Notes: a model not told the origin generated them from the sequence alone. A stretch of DNA of 64,000 nucleotides from Pseudomonas salomonii (GCF_900107155.1 NZ_FNOX01000003.1:124001-188000), one strand, 5' to 3'; shown: positions 51,085 through 61,045, numbered from the stretch's first letter. Numbers and translations: made by a program.

Positions 51085-52155
51085 TCAAGCCTGGCCATCC
51101 AGGGTTTGATCCAGTTCCAGAAGCACACTCTGCAGGCGCTGGCGTATTCCGGCCACCTGCGACAGCGCCAGCGTCAACTTCTCAGCCTTCTGGCCAACTT
51201 CAAGGTTTCGCGCCTGCAACTGCATTGTTTGCTGCTGCAACTCTCGGCTCTTGTCCTCCAGCTCAGATTGCTCCTGTTCGAGTCGGGTTTGCCACTGCTC
51301 AAGCATCTGCTCTCGCTCGATTGTCGCTTGCTGTTGCTGCGACAGCTCTTGGGCGACCTTGGCCAGGCGGGTCAGCGTGCTGTCGACCTCGAGCAACGAG
51401 GCATGCTCCATCTGGGGGGCAGGTGGGCGCGCTGCAGGCGCGGCCGGCTCAACCTGAACCGGGGGCACACTGAGCTCGACCGGTTCCGGTTCCGTCTTTG
51501 GTTGTGGTTCTGGTTCCGGTTCTGGTTCCGGCTTTGGTTCTGGCTCCAATGCCTGCTCCTGAGCTATCGCGACGGGTGCCTCCAGCGGTTGTGCCTTGAG
51601 CGGCTCGGAAACCGGAGGCTCAGCGGAGTTGGCTGGGTTCGTGGGCCTGGGCGGGGAAATCATCTGCGATGAGAAGCGAATCGAAGGCACGATCAACGAA
51701 GCACTTTCGATGGCCGGCAGTGCGGGCGCGGACATGCCCAGAGTAATAACCTTCATGACCAGGGCCTTCTTGATGATCATTGAATGATGATCTTCCGGTC
51801 TGGCAGGCGGCAACTTGCAGCCTTTCAAATCAATAAAATGGAAAGGGATCGAGGACTCGCTAACAGTGCCGGTCTTGGATCCGGATGCTGCCGCTGCCAC
51901 GAGGATTTGCTTGAACACTTGCATGGCAACTTGCAGATCTTCCTTGGACTCGACCCCACCCAGAAAATACCGATCGAGTTTCTTGCGGAGCGCCGCGATG
52001 TAGACCCTGGAGTTACCAGGTTCGGTCTCTTCATCCAGGCTATAGACCAGAAAGTTTGAATCGGTCTGTGCAACGGCAAATCCGCAAAGTAATGCACCGT
52101 TGATCGGTGTGTCCTGACCGCTGCGTTCAAGAACAAGCGTGCGAAGAAGCATCAT
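51085..52155 (-). CDS. Unrecognised protein with Glu-Pro repeat linker and C-terminal coiled coil
   Basis: A protein of 356 residues. Residues 1-120 form a compact mixed domain (LVLERSGQDTPINGALLCGF.. SRVYIAALRKKLDRYF). Residues 125-200 are Pro/Ala/Ser-rich. Residues 203-226 are an (E-P) repeat linker with Lys/Gln interruptions, 227-250 are Pro/Ala-rich, and 258-350 are a long Gln/Glu-rich coiled coil (QEQSELEDKSRELQQQTMQLQ). There is no signal peptide or membrane helix. It is divergent from the GldA/F/G-like operon across a 238-bp AT-rich gap and downstream of nothing related. It may be an accessory or scaffold of that system; function unknown. Confidence 0.75.
   Translation of the reverse strand: MMLLRTLVLERSGQDTPINGALLCGFAVAQTDSNFLVYSLDEETEPGNSRVYIAALRKKLDRYFLGGVESKEDLQVAMQVFKQILVAAAASGSKTGTVSESSIPFHFIDLKGCKLPPARPEDHHSMIIKKALVMKVITLGMSAPALPAIESASLIVPSIRFSSQMISPPRPTNPANSAEPPVSEPLKAQPLEAPVAIAQEQALEPEPKPEPEPEPEPQPKTEPEPVELSVPPVQVEPAAPAARPPAPQMEHASLLEVDSTLTRLAKVAQELSQQQQATIEREQMLEQWQTRLEQEQSELEDKSRELQQQTMQLQARNLEVGQKAEKLTLALSQVAGIRQRLQSVLLELDQTLDGQA
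51478..51549 (-). repeat. In-frame hexamer repeat encoding the Glu-Pro linker
   Basis: Plus-strand repeats of GGTTCT/GGTTCC/GGCTTT hexamers encode alternating Glu/Pro (and Lys/Gln). Tandem hexamers allow slippage without frameshift, so linker length may vary among strains. Confidence 0.7.
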
Positions 52156-52393
52156 GATATTCAGGCCTTATTGCGAAAGAGTAAAACTTATTTGAACGCC
52201 AGATAAACACCTGGCCGTTAACAAGCCTCGGAACAACGCAATTGTTTCAGCAAGTTATCTGATTCGGCGTAGGACTTATCTGATAAACATGTCCCCTTGT
52301 TCCCAAGTCCAATGATTAAACGTATCTTTCTCGGCGCTTACCGTGCATGACGGTACATGTTCCTACGCCTCGCAAAACTTATTCGGTAAAAAG

Positions 52394-53320
52394 ATGCTCG
52401 AGATAAGCAGCCTGACAAAGCGTTTGGGCAAAAGAAACATCATCACTAATGTCTCATTTTGTGCCCAACGCCAGGAATGCATAGGCCTGTTCGGGGAGAA
52501 TGGCGCAGGCAAGACCACTCTACTGAACGTGATAGCCGGGTTCGCCAAACCTTCTGCGGGGCATGTGACTGTCCAGGGCTTCGACACTCAGACGCAGCCA
52601 GTGCAGGCGCAAAAAAACCTCGGTTATCAGCTCCAGGGCGGCCTCAGCCATCAGACACTGTCGGTCAAAGGCGTGCTCAATTTCATTGCCGCCGTTCGCG
52701 GCTTCAGCGGTGCCGAAAAACGTAGCCGTGTCGATCGGGCCGCCATGCGCCTGGAGCTGTCACGGGTGCTCGATACACCGATTGCGGCGCTTTCGATCGG
52801 TTTGAAACGCAGAGTAGCAATCGCCCAGGCGATCCTGCACGGCCCCGGCCTGCTGTTGCTGGATGAGCCGACCGAGGGGCTCACACCGGATCAACTGCTC
52901 AGGTTCAAGACACTTATCCAGGCGCTGACCGAAGACATGGCCGTCATCATTGCCTCCCGGCACTGCGACCACCTGTCCGGGCTTTGCACGCGCGCCCTGG
53001 TTATCGCCGGCGGGCACCTTGTGGCAGATACCCCACTGCCCGACTTGCAGCGCAACTCGCGGCATTACCGAGCCGTCACGCTGGCCGCAGAAACACCCCT
53101 GGATTTACTAGCCCTTGCCGTATTACCCGGCGTGGCAGGTATAGAAGAGGACCGGCATGCACCCGGCACCGTGACCGTTCTGGCCATGCCCGGGCACGCC
53201 ATCTACCCCCATATCAACGCACTTATCGCCAGCCGCGGCTGGAACATAACGTCACTGAATCTGGAGCCAGGTCGCCTGAACGAAGTCGTTCAGCATCTGA
53301 GCCACGAGGTCACCCTTTGA
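52394..53320 (+). CDS. ABC transporter ATP-binding protein, GldA-like
   Basis: An ABC ATPase of 308 residues: Walker A GENGAGKT (34-41), signature LSIGLKRRVAIA (divergent, LSxGxKRR as in GldA/DrrA-type proteins), Walker B LLLLDEPTEGL and H-loop ASRHCDHL. The C-terminal 80 residues form the extra domain typical of the CcmA/GldA subgroup. I chose ATG 52394; the ribosome site is weak. It is the first gene of an operon with a permease (4-nt overlap) and a GldG-like protein. Confidence 0.88.
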   Translation: MLEISSLTKRLGKRNIITNVSFCAQRQECIGLFGENGAGKTTLLNVIAGFAKPSAGHVTVQGFDTQTQPVQAQKNLGYQLQGGLSHQTLSVKGVLNFIAAVRGFSGAEKRSRVDRAAMRLELSRVLDTPIAALSIGLKRRVAIAQAILHGPGLLLLDEPTEGLTPDQLLRFKTLIQALTEDMAVIIASRHCDHLSGLCTRALVIAGGHLVADTPLPDLQRNSRHYRAVTLAAETPLDLLALAVLPGVAGIEEDRHAPGTVTVLAMPGHAIYPHINALIASRGWNITSLNLEPGRLNEVVQHLSHEVTL

Positions 53321-54042
53321 AACTGCTGCCTGTCATTTTCAAACGCCAACTCGCCAGTTATGCCTGTACACCCAGCACGTACCTGGGTATTGCCGCGTTT
53401 CTGGTTTCGTGCGCCACCCTGGGGTTGTATACAAGCAAGTGGCTGGAACAGGACAGCGGCGACCTGCAGGTATTTTTCCAATTGCACCCTTGGCTCTACC
53501 TGCTGCTGATTCCCATGTTGTCGACACAACTATGGTCGGACGAACACCACGCCGGCATGCGCGACACGCTGAAGACTCTGCCTATCACCGGCGCAGAGCG
53601 GGTTATCGGAAAGTTTCTGGCTGCGTGGGTCGTGTGCGGTATCGCATTGTTGCTGACGTTCCCACTGGTGATCCTCGCCAACTACCTCGGCACCGCCGAT
53701 AACCGTGTTATCTCTTCACAGTTTCTAGCCAGTTGGTTGCTGGCCGGCGCCTATCTTTCTGTCGGATGTTTTACTTCTACCCTGACCCATCAACGTTTGG
53801 CTGTGTTCCTTATAACGGTGGTGATGTTACTGGCTGCCAGCGGACTTTCATCGGTTCTCGACGCACTTGAGCATCAGGCGCCGATCTGGGTCATAGACAG
53901 CCTGGTCTCGATTAATCCTATCTCGCGCTTCGGTGCTATCGACAACGGCAAACTGACACTGCATGACGGCTTGTACTACATCAGCATGATCCTTGCCTTT
54001 CTCTCGGCATCCACAGTCATGCTCAATTACAAAACCCGTTGA
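53317..54042 (+). CDS. ABC-2 type permease, GldF-like
   Basis: A protein of 241 residues with six membrane segments and no soluble domain. The N-terminus (FKRQLASYACTPSTYLGIAAF) and LLSTQLWSDEHHAGMRDTLKTLPI-like central region match the GldF/NosY ABC-2 family. The start is a TTG at 53317 that overlaps the ATPase stop (TTTGA) and has GAGG upstream; no ATG is available at the right place. It probably forms the channel for the preceding ATPase. Confidence 0.85.
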   Translation: MKLLPVIFKRQLASYACTPSTYLGIAAFLVSCATLGLYTSKWLEQDSGDLQVFFQLHPWLYLLLIPMLSTQLWSDEHHAGMRDTLKTLPITGAERVIGKFLAAWVVCGIALLLTFPLVILANYLGTADNRVISSQFLASWLLAGAYLSVGCFTSTLTHQRLAVFLITVVMLLAASGLSSVLDALEHQAPIWVIDSLVSINPISRFGAIDNGKLTLHDGLYYISMILAFLSASTVMLNYKTR

Positions 54043-54057
54043 GAAGGAAAGCAAACG

Positions 54058-55779
54058 ATGCGTTCCACTCTGAGTACAGGTATGACGCTGCTGGTCATAT
54101 TGCTGCTTTTCCTTGCATTTAATCTCGCCTGGGTCGGCAAACTACCGAATATCCGCTGGGACTTCTCACAGCAGAAAATCCACACTTTATCGTCCCCTGC
54201 GCGACAACTGCTTGCCACTCTGGAACACCCACTGGATCTGTATTACTTCAACTCAAGTAATGACCCGAGAAGAAGCCAGGCAATAAACCGCTATGGCGAA
54301 CGAGTGGAAGATTTACTCAAAGAGTTCGAAAAAGCGTCAAAGGGCATGATTAACCTACATGTTATAGATCCGACACCTTATTCAGAGGATGCCTACAAGG
54401 CCGGCCTGTTCGGATTGGATGACAAGCAAGGCTTTCTTGGCCTCATCGGCACCCGCGCAGGCCAGCCCGCACAACGTATCAAAGTACTGCGCCCGGCTGA
54501 CGAGCCCTTGCTTGAGTACGAAATCAGCCATCTGATCCACCAACTGATGCACCCCGAGCTCCCCACCGTCGGCGTATTGACGGGGTTGGCATTGAACGCG
54601 TCTGGGGAACAAGTGCTGGCCCAGATGCATCGGCATTTCAATTTGGTCGGCCTGGCATCAAGCACCCCGACCGTGCCCGAATCGATCCAAACCCTGATGG
54701 TTGTACACCCGCGCGCCCTGCCGGAACAAACCCTGTATGCGATTGACCAGTTTGTATTGAGGGGTGGCAAACTGATGCTCTTTATTGACCCGGTGAGCGA
54801 GGCCGAGACAAACGCCAAGCCCACCGACACAAGGCTGGACGGGCTATTGGCGGCTTGGGGCATTCAGATGCCGGCGGACAAACTGTTGATCGATCACGCT
54901 TTTGGTTCAGGCGCGCCGGCGGTACGGCACCCGGCCAGGCTGAACCTGCCTCGGCACGCGATGGCCGCCAACGACGTGAGTGTCTGGAAACTGGATACGG
55001 TCATCGTATCGAGCAGCGGTGCGCTGTCGCGCGTGAGAAAAAGCCGCACCACGCTCACGCCCCTGTTGCAGAGTTCCCGGCGCTCCACCCTGCTGGACTC
55101 AGGCCGCTTTGCAGCAACGTCTGCAGCCGACTTACTGGCTGAAGGGATACCGGCTGCCACGCAACCCCACATGATCGCGGCGCGCCTTGAAGGCCCCGCC
55201 TACTCGGCCTTTCCGGATGGCGTTGGCGAACAACGTGCCGGTCTGCAAAAGGCTGCGCATATCGAGGTGGTGGTAGTCGCCGATACCGATTTGCTGATGG
55301 ACGCTGTGATCGACTCTGCGCCCAATAGCAACGTGATGTTTGTCTTGAATACCCTGGATAACCTTGCGGCTCCCGACGTGCTCGCAAACATTCAACCGCG
55401 TACAAAGGTCAGCCATTCTCCCCACGCACTGGAGCAACTGCGCGAGGCTGCAGAGCGGGCTTATGCGCAAAAGGCCGGCGAACTGCAAAGGCGGCTTGAG
55501 CACACCGAGCAGGAATGGCAGCGCTTGAATCCACCGAGTATCGGCTTCGGCACCCGCGCGGTGGATACGACTATCCAATTGCAGGCGCTCAACAAGGAAC
55601 GCCTGCGCCTGCCCATGGAGTTGCAGGCACTCAAGGACCAGGCGTATGCATCTGTGAATCAAGTGGAGCGCAATCTCAAGTTGTTGATGATCGGCGCGGT
55701 GCCGTTGCCGTTATGCCTGATCGCCTGTGCAGTGTTCCTCTACCACCGGCGTCGTCGATCGGCGGCTGTCGTTCACTGA
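54058..55779 (+). CDS. GldG-like ABC auxiliary membrane protein
   Basis: A protein of 573 residues. It has one N-terminal membrane helix (about 9-27), a large periplasmic part with an ABC_transp_aux-type domain (about 40-330: RWDFSQQKIHTLSSPAR.., VLTGLALNAS, GGKLMLFIDPVSE), a coiled-coil segment (about 460-540) and a C-terminal helix (about 543-563) followed by a basic RRRR tail. This is the GldG layout; in Bacteroidetes GldAFG supports gliding, but many proteobacteria have the trio without gliding. It starts 15 nt after the permease gene. The transported or signalled substrate is unknown. Confidence 0.85.
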   Translation: MRSTLSTGMTLLVILLLFLAFNLAWVGKLPNIRWDFSQQKIHTLSSPARQLLATLEHPLDLYYFNSSNDPRRSQAINRYGERVEDLLKEFEKASKGMINLHVIDPTPYSEDAYKAGLFGLDDKQGFLGLIGTRAGQPAQRIKVLRPADEPLLEYEISHLIHQLMHPELPTVGVLTGLALNASGEQVLAQMHRHFNLVGLASSTPTVPESIQTLMVVHPRALPEQTLYAIDQFVLRGGKLMLFIDPVSEAETNAKPTDTRLDGLLAAWGIQMPADKLLIDHAFGSGAPAVRHPARLNLPRHAMAANDVSVWKLDTVIVSSSGALSRVRKSRTTLTPLLQSSRRSTLLDSGRFAATSAADLLAEGIPAATQPHMIAARLEGPAYSAFPDGVGEQRAGLQKAAHIEVVVVADTDLLMDAVIDSAPNSNVMFVLNTLDNLAAPDVLANIQPRTKVSHSPHALEQLREAAERAYAQKAGELQRRLEHTEQEWQRLNPPSIGFGTRAVDTTIQLQALNKERLRLPMELQALKDQAYASVNQVERNLKLLMIGAVPLPLCLIACAVFLYHRRRRSAAVVH

Positions 55780-55786
55780 TCAGCCG

Positions 55787-56095
55787 TCAACGACGCGCAA
55801 TCAGCCCTTGCCGGGCGATGCGCGTCAGTTGGCGGATCACTTCCTCGGCATCGCCGGCACTGGGCGCCTGGATAACGGCAAGATCAAAACTGTTGCTGGC
55901 AAAACGTCTCAGGGAATCGCCATCTTCCACAAACTGGATCAGAAACGCTGAAGGGCGCCCTGTGCGGCGCGGCCAGCCGTCCAGGTAACGCAACAAGGTC
56001 GGCTGATGTTTGCCACCCAGCAGGATCTTGGGGTTGCGTTGAGTCAGGTCCGCAGTGATCGGGGCCAGGCGTATGAGGGGGCGTAGTGCATTCAT
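55787..56095 (-). CDS. Hypothetical protein, 102 aa
   Basis: A small basic soluble protein beginning MNALRPLIRLAPITADLTQ, with the segment PKILLGGKHQPTLLRYLDGWPRRTGRPSAFLIQFV and a C-terminal amphipathic helix (AEEVIRQLTRIARQGLIARR). It has no signal or membrane segment. It is convergent with the GldG-like gene at 7 bp distance. I do not recognise it. Confidence 0.55.
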   Translation of the reverse strand: MNALRPLIRLAPITADLTQRNPKILLGGKHQPTLLRYLDGWPRRTGRPSAFLIQFVEDGDSLRRFASNSFDLAVIQAPSAGDAEEVIRQLTRIARQGLIARR

Positions 56096-56309
56096 CGTGT
56101 CGTGTCTCTGCCTCAAAAGTCTGCGGGCAGGTGAGAGGCAACACCGAACCAGCGCTTTAGCGGTATTTCGAAACCTGACTCATGATGAGTGCATGCTTCT
56201 GTCGGGCTGCATTGAGTCCCAGTGGCGCCCCGCAATTAGCTGTTTAAATCGGCGCATGAGCAGCATCCTAGAGAAGCCGGTGGGGCGATGTCAAGAATCC
56301 CGAGCAATG

Positions 56310-56336
56310 AAAAAGCCCGCTCATGGCGGGCTTTTT
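56310..56336 (-). terminator. Terminator of the DoxX gene
   Basis: AAAAAGCCCGC, loop TCATG, GCGGGCTTTTT. On the minus strand it ends in a T-run 20 nt after the DoxX stop. Confidence 0.9.
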
Positions 56337-56355
56337 CAGGACGTTACGCGACCGA

Positions 56356-56790
56356 TCAGTGGGCGATGGCACGGTCGACGGACAGTTTGCCGGCGCCTTC
56401 GAACAACACCGCCAGCGCACCGCCAAGCAAGGCCAAGGCGAACTCATAACCGTTGTTGGCCATGAACAGGCCGTTATGGATATGCACCGAGAAGATCGCC
56501 ACCAGCGACAGGAAGGCCAGGCCCAACGCCGCCGGGCGCGCCAGCAAGCCGATGATCAAGGCCAGCCCGGCGAAGAACTCCGTACCGCCGGACAACACCG
56601 CCATCAGCGTGCCTGGGGTCAGGCCGAGGCTTTCCATGTACTGCGCAGTACCGGCCAAACCGCCGCCGCCAAACCAGCCAAACAGCTTTTGCGAACCGTG
56701 GGCGGCGAAAACGATGCCGACAAAGATTCGCAGGATGGTCAGGCCGTAACCGGCGCGAGTGGACAGAATGCGAGTGATCAGTGGGCTCAT
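56356..56790 (-). CDS. DoxX-family membrane protein
   Basis: A protein of 144 residues with four membrane helices. It has the DoxX core ILRIFVGIVFAAHGSQKLFGWFGGGGL and GGTEFFAGLALIIGLLARPAALGLAFL. Relatives (YphA, MhqP, DoxX) are linked to oxidative stress and quinone/catechol tolerance; a precise activity is not known. The ATG at 56790 follows AAAGGATTATCACC. A single-gene unit with its own terminator. Confidence 0.88.
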   Translation of the reverse strand: MSPLITRILSTRAGYGLTILRIFVGIVFAAHGSQKLFGWFGGGGLAGTAQYMESLGLTPGTLMAVLSGGTEFFAGLALIIGLLARPAALGLAFLSLVAIFSVHIHNGLFMANNGYEFALALLGGALAVLFEGAGKLSVDRAIAH

Positions 56791-56893
56791 GGTGATAATC
56801 CTTTTCAAAGTAGGGGTTGGTTGGCCGCTATATTAATCGGATCATGCAATGATAAAAGCGCAAAAATCGCCTAATACTTATCGATAAAACCGA

Positions 56894-58315
56894 TTATTTT
56901 CGTGAGGCAATTTTCGGCGCCGACGGCTCCAGGGATTCACGCTCCCGATCAAACGCCAAGTAATACTTGTTCACGCTATTAACATAGCTGACGCCGCCCA
57001 TTCCCACCTGCTCCATGGCAATACGCTCGACCTGGAAAAACCACTGATTGGGGTTCAAGCCCCGCCGGCGAGCCTCTGCACGCATACCCTGGACCCGCTC
57101 CGGCCCCATGTTGTAAGCCGCCAGCACAAAGGCCATGCGCTCGCGCTCGTTGAGTTTGGGGCTGGCGAAGAACTTGCGACGGATCATCGCCAGGTAGCGC
57201 GCACCGGCCTGCACATTGCTGTCCAGGCTCTCGATATTGTTCACCCCCACCCGCTGCGCCGCCGATGGCGTGATCTGCATCAGGCCGGTAGGCCCGCCGC
57301 TGTTACGCGCGCCAGGGTCCAGAGCGGATTCCTTGAACGCCAGCGCGGCCAGGTTCAGCCAGTCCATGCCCTGCTCACGGGCGTGCTTTTGCAGCACCGG
57401 ACGCAATTTCTCCAGACGCTGACGGTCGGCGCGGGCCAGCGGATTACGCACCTGGTAAAGACGTCGATAAATACGCTGGAACGCCACGTCCTGGTCGGAC
57501 GGCGTGCGATAAGTCTTGAGAAAGCGATCGATACTGGCCCGCAGCATCGAGGCATCCTGGCGCACAAACCAGTATTCATCACCCGGTGCGCTGATGACCA
57601 CCTGCCGATCAAAACGTAACTTGGGCAGGATTTTCGACCAGCGCTCGGCAATCGGCTTTTCGACAATGGTGAGGTGGAAGATCCCGGCCTGGACCATCTC
57701 CAATACGTCCTCCACGGCCAGCGTCGGGTCCACCCACTCCACCTTCACGGGCGCACGCTTGTGCAGCGCCAGTTGCTGGTTGACCTGACTGATCGCATCC
57801 GCCGCCGCACTGCCGGTGGTCAACGCCAGGGTGCGCCCGGACAATTGCTCCAGCCTGGTAAACCGTCGCTCCCCCTTCACGCCCACCAGCCACAGCGGCA
57901 CACCACTGGCAATCGGGTCGCTGGTGCTGATCTTGTGCGTGGCCTTTACATCGAGCAGTTCACCCGGCGCCACCAAGTCGCCTTCGCCACGGGCCAACGC
58001 GCCAAGCAATTGGTCCTTGGCCTTGGGAATGATCTTGAGGTTGATGGCTTCTCCATCCCGGGCGTGGCCGTTCAGGTATTGCTCGAAGGCGCGCAGACGA
58101 TGATATTCGACGCCGATGGCCTGGCCCTGGACCTCACCGGAACTGTTACGGCTCTGGTTGACCAGCACACGCAGGGTGCGGCTGGAACGGATCTGCGCCA
58201 AATCACGGACCTTGCCGGGCTTGGTCACCTCCAGCGGCCCGTCGAGACGCGCGACCGCCGCCGTGGGCAGCAGTAACGTGAGGCACAACATAAGCAACGC
58301 CGAGGGTCGGATCAT
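56894..58315 (-). CDS. mltF: Membrane-bound lytic murein transglycosylase F (MltF-type)
   Basis: A protein of 473 residues. A signal peptide (1-22) is followed by a periplasmic-binding-like (SBP_bac_3) regulatory domain (about 40-270) and an SLT domain (about 300-450) with catalytic Glu329 in AFKESALDP, then GLMQITPSAA and AAYNMGPERV. MltF cleaves peptidoglycan glycan strands with 1,6-anhydro products and is allosterically activated by muropeptides. There is no lipobox Cys, so it is soluble or membrane-anchored through the uncleaved signal. The position matches PAO1 PA2865 (mltF2). Confidence 0.9.
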   Translation of the reverse strand: MIRPSALLMLCLTLLLPTAAVARLDGPLEVTKPGKVRDLAQIRSSRTLRVLVNQSRNSSGEVQGQAIGVEYHRLRAFEQYLNGHARDGEAINLKIIPKAKDQLLGALARGEGDLVAPGELLDVKATHKISTSDPIASGVPLWLVGVKGERRFTRLEQLSGRTLALTTGSAAADAISQVNQQLALHKRAPVKVEWVDPTLAVEDVLEMVQAGIFHLTIVEKPIAERWSKILPKLRFDRQVVISAPGDEYWFVRQDASMLRASIDRFLKTYRTPSDQDVAFQRIYRRLYQVRNPLARADRQRLEKLRPVLQKHAREQGMDWLNLAALAFKESALDPGARNSGGPTGLMQITPSAAQRVGVNNIESLDSNVQAGARYLAMIRRKFFASPKLNERERMAFVLAAYNMGPERVQGMRAEARRRGLNPNQWFFQVERIAMEQVGMGGVSYVNSVNKYYLAFDRERESLEPSAPKIASRK

Positions 58316-58551
58316 CCGCTCTCCGGAAAGAATACTGGCCAGCCATCTCGTGAAAGACGAGAAGCTGGAGGTCAGAAACAGAGCGCTTCAAGCGCTGGCA
58401 AGGCACGCAACGGTGGCGTCGGGGCAGGCGATGGGCCAGCCACAATGTCACTTGCGACGTTCAAAGACAGCTATAACGCGTTGTAGTTCTTAGTTTTTCT
58501 TATAAATCTACAGCTCTGATATGCTTTCCGGCCGCAGGCGGAGCTAGCACC

Positions 58552-59358
58552 ATGCAACTCATTGATATCGGCGTCAACCTGACCAACCCCAGTTTCGACG
58601 AGAGGCACCAGGCCGTTCTCGACCGAGCCTATGCCGCCGGCGTGCAACAATTGGTGCTCACCGGCACCAGCGTCGACGGCAGCGAACAGGCTCTGGAATT
58701 GTGCGTAAAACTCGATGAAAGCGGCCAACGCCTGTTCAGCACCGCCGGCATTCACCCGCACTCGGCCAGTGACTGGAACGGCGACAGCGCCCAGCGTTTG
58801 CGCGGGTTGCTCAGCGAAAGCCGCGTGCGTGCGGTGGGCGAATGCGGGCTGGACTTCAACCGGGACTTTTCCCCGCGCCCGCAGCAGGAAAAAGTCCTCG
58901 AAGCGCACCTGGCACTGGCGGTCGAGCTGAAACTGCCGGTGTTCCTGCACGAACGTGACGCCAACCAGCGCCTGCTGGAGATTCTCAAGGATTACCGCGA
59001 TCACCTGACCGCCGCCGTGGTGCATTGCTTTACCGGCGAACAACAGGCGCTGTTCAGCTACCTCGACCTCGACTTGCACATCGGCATCACTGGCTGGATC
59101 TGCGACGAGCGCCGTGGGACGCACCTGCATCCGCTGGTCAGGGAAATTCCCCGTGGCCGCCTGATGCTGGAAAGCGATGCGCCGTACTTGCTACCGCGCA
59201 CCTTGCGGCCCAAGCCGAAAAATGGCCGTAATGAACCGGCTTATTTGCCGGAAGTGCTGCGTGAAGTGGCCCTGCATCGCAATGAAACGCTGGAGGACCT
59301 GGCCGAACACAGCACCGCCTGCGCCCGTGGGTTTTTTGGGCTGCCCCCAGTGGATTGA
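58552..59358 (+). CDS. TatD-family metal-dependent DNase
   Basis: A TIM-barrel hydrolase of 268 residues: the IDIGVNL N-terminus (His replaced by Gly-Val as in the E. coli TatD branch), [38 protein letters not shown] and [13 protein letters not shown]. The family has 3'-5' DNase activity and roles in repair and DNA turnover. The start follows GGAGCTAGCACC. The 236 bp upstream hold AT-rich promoter-like sequence that I cannot resolve into boxes. Confidence 0.92.
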   Translation: MQLIDIGVNLTNPSFDERHQAVLDRAYAAGVQQLVLTGTSVDGSEQALELCVKLDESGQRLFSTAGIHPHSASDWNGDSAQRLRGLLSESRVRAVGECGLDFNRDFSPRPQQEKVLEAHLALAVELKLPVFLHERDANQRLLEILKDYRDHLTAAVVHCFTGEQQALFSYLDLDLHIGITGWICDERRGTHLHPLVREIPRGRLMLESDAPYLLPRTLRPKPKNGRNEPAYLPEVLREVALHRNETLEDLAEHSTACARGFFGLPPVD

Positions 59359-59454
59359 TGCGGCGCATTGACCCATGTCAAAAACACTTTCCTGAGTAGC
59401 GGCACAATAATGGCACCTTGCCAATGCTGTTTCCGCTATCAGAGAAAACCTTCC

Positions 59455-60936
59455 ATGGGTGCCTGGCTTAGCAATATCTCGCTGAAATACAAATTCTGGG
59501 CCGTGAATGCGGTCGCTTTCGTCACCACCCTGCTGCTGGTGCTGTACGCCGTGCAGCTTGAGCAACAGGCCCGCAGCGAGGCGTCCCGGGACTCGGCGCA
59601 GGCCCAGGCGCGACTACTCGGTGCCTGGCCGGCCGACACCCCATTACCCAAAGATGAACATTGGCTGACCTTTACCCGCGGCCAAACCCCATCGTTGGCT
59701 GATCAGGATCTGTCCGCCTTGAGCACTGCCAGCGGTTGGGTTGAACTCAATCACATGCCCTTGTTCGGGGAAAACCCACTGATCGGCGCCGAAGTCCTCA
59801 CACGGGCCGATGGCCAACAGATTGCCGTGCTGGCCTACGGCCGCAGCCTCAGCCAAGTCTTCGGCGAACGCTTTGCCAACTATGCCGTGGCCGTGTTGAT
59901 CCTCATGCTAGCGATGCTCGGGGCCTCGCAGTTGCTGATCCGCTTCCTGCTCAGCCAACTCAACACCCTCAAGGACGTGATGCTGCACGTGGAGAAGACC
60001 GGCGACCTGTCGGCTCGCGTGCCCCTGGCGTGCAAGGACGAGGTGGGCCAGATGGCCAGCGCCTTCAACGCCATGCAAGCCGGTTATCAGCGCGTGGTCA
60101 GCACCGTGGCGCGCACCGCCCAGCAACTCGACGATGGCGCCGCACGCCTGGCCAGCAGCATGAACGAGGTGCAGCACGGCATGCTCGGCCAGCAAAGCGA
60201 AACCGACCAGGCCGCCACCGCCATCAATGAAATGACCGCCACCGTCTACCATATCGCCCAGCATGCCGGCGCAACCCGCGACCTGTCCCAGACCGCCGAC
60301 ACCCTCGCCGGCAGCGGCCAGGAAGTGGTCACCCGGGTACAGCGTTCGATCGCAGGCCTGTCCACCGGCGTGCAGCAGACGGCCGAAATGATCCAGAAAC
60401 TCGCTGAAGACAGTCAGAAAATCAACGGGGTGGTCGGCGTGATCCACAGCATCGCCGAACAAACCAACCTGCTTGCCCTCAACGCCGCCATCGAGGCCGC
60501 CCGCGCCGGCGAAATGGGCCGTGGTTTTGCCGTGGTGGCCGACGAGGTACGCAACCTGGCCAAGCGTGTGCAAAGCTCCACCGATGAAATCACCCGTATG
60601 GTCTCGGCGCTGCAAGCCGGCACCCGCGACGCGGTGGACTTTATGCAGGAAAGCTCGTTCAAGGCCGACGACTGTGTGCAACAGGCCCAGGATGCCGGTG
60701 CCGCACTGGCCGAAATCACCAGTGCCGTGGCACAGATGCGCGAGAGCAACACCCAGATTGCCGTGGCCGCCGAACAGCAGAGCCATGTTGCCGAGGAGAT
60801 GAACCGCGCGGTGGTGAGCATTCGCGATGTGACCGAGAACACCGTGCAGCAGACGGTGGAGTCGGCCACCACCAGCAATCAGCTGGCGACCTTGGCCGGG
60901 GAATTGAGCAAGGCGATCGGGCAGTTGAAGCTATAA
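59455..60936 (+). CDS. Methyl-accepting chemotaxis protein
   Basis: A protein of 493 residues. It has a first membrane helix (about 15-34), a short periplasmic sensor (about 110 residues), a second helix (143-166), HAMP (about 166-220) and a cytoplasmic signalling domain with the hairpin tip [19 protein letters not shown]. The sensor is too small for a double-dCache domain. There is no C-terminal CheR/CheB pentapeptide. Length and tip suggest a flagellar-chemotaxis class receptor. The start is ATG 59455 ([15 protein letters not shown]) after AGAGAAAA. The position matches PAO1 PA2867. Confidence 0.92.
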   Translation: MGAWLSNISLKYKFWAVNAVAFVTTLLLVLYAVQLEQQARSEASRDSAQAQARLLGAWPADTPLPKDEHWLTFTRGQTPSLADQDLSALSTASGWVELNHMPLFGENPLIGAEVLTRADGQQIAVLAYGRSLSQVFGERFANYAVAVLILMLAMLGASQLLIRFLLSQLNTLKDVMLHVEKTGDLSARVPLACKDEVGQMASAFNAMQAGYQRVVSTVARTAQQLDDGAARLASSMNEVQHGMLGQQSETDQAATAINEMTATVYHIAQHAGATRDLSQTADTLAGSGQEVVTRVQRSIAGLSTGVQQTAEMIQKLAEDSQKINGVVGVIHSIAEQTNLLALNAAIEAARAGEMGRGFAVVADEVRNLAKRVQSSTDEITRMVSALQAGTRDAVDFMQESSFKADDCVQQAQDAGAALAEITSAVAQMRESNTQIAVAAEQQSHVAEEMNRAVVSIRDVTENTVQQTVESATTSNQLATLAGELSKAIGQLKL

Positions 60937-60943
60937 GCCAAAC

Positions 60944-60974
60944 AAGGCTGGCTATGGCCTCCATAGCGAGCCTT
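60944..60974 (+). terminator. Hairpin after the chemoreceptor gene
   Basis: A 14-bp stem with one G-G mismatch (AAGGCTGGCTATGG / CCATAGCGAGCCTT) and a CCT loop, 7 nt after the stop. There is no T-run, so it may act as an RNA 3'-end barrier. Confidence 0.55.
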
Positions 60975-61045
60975 GATTCGCCGCCGCACCTGCCTGCGAC
61001 CTAAACTTTGTCCATGTTGTTTCAACGGACAGAGGATTGATCATC

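Noticed and set aside
52984..53316. An N-terminal extension of the GldF-like permease
   Set aside because: It overlaps the ATPase gene in another frame and is Arg-rich with no family match; the TTG at 53317 with GAGG upstream gives the normal N-terminus.
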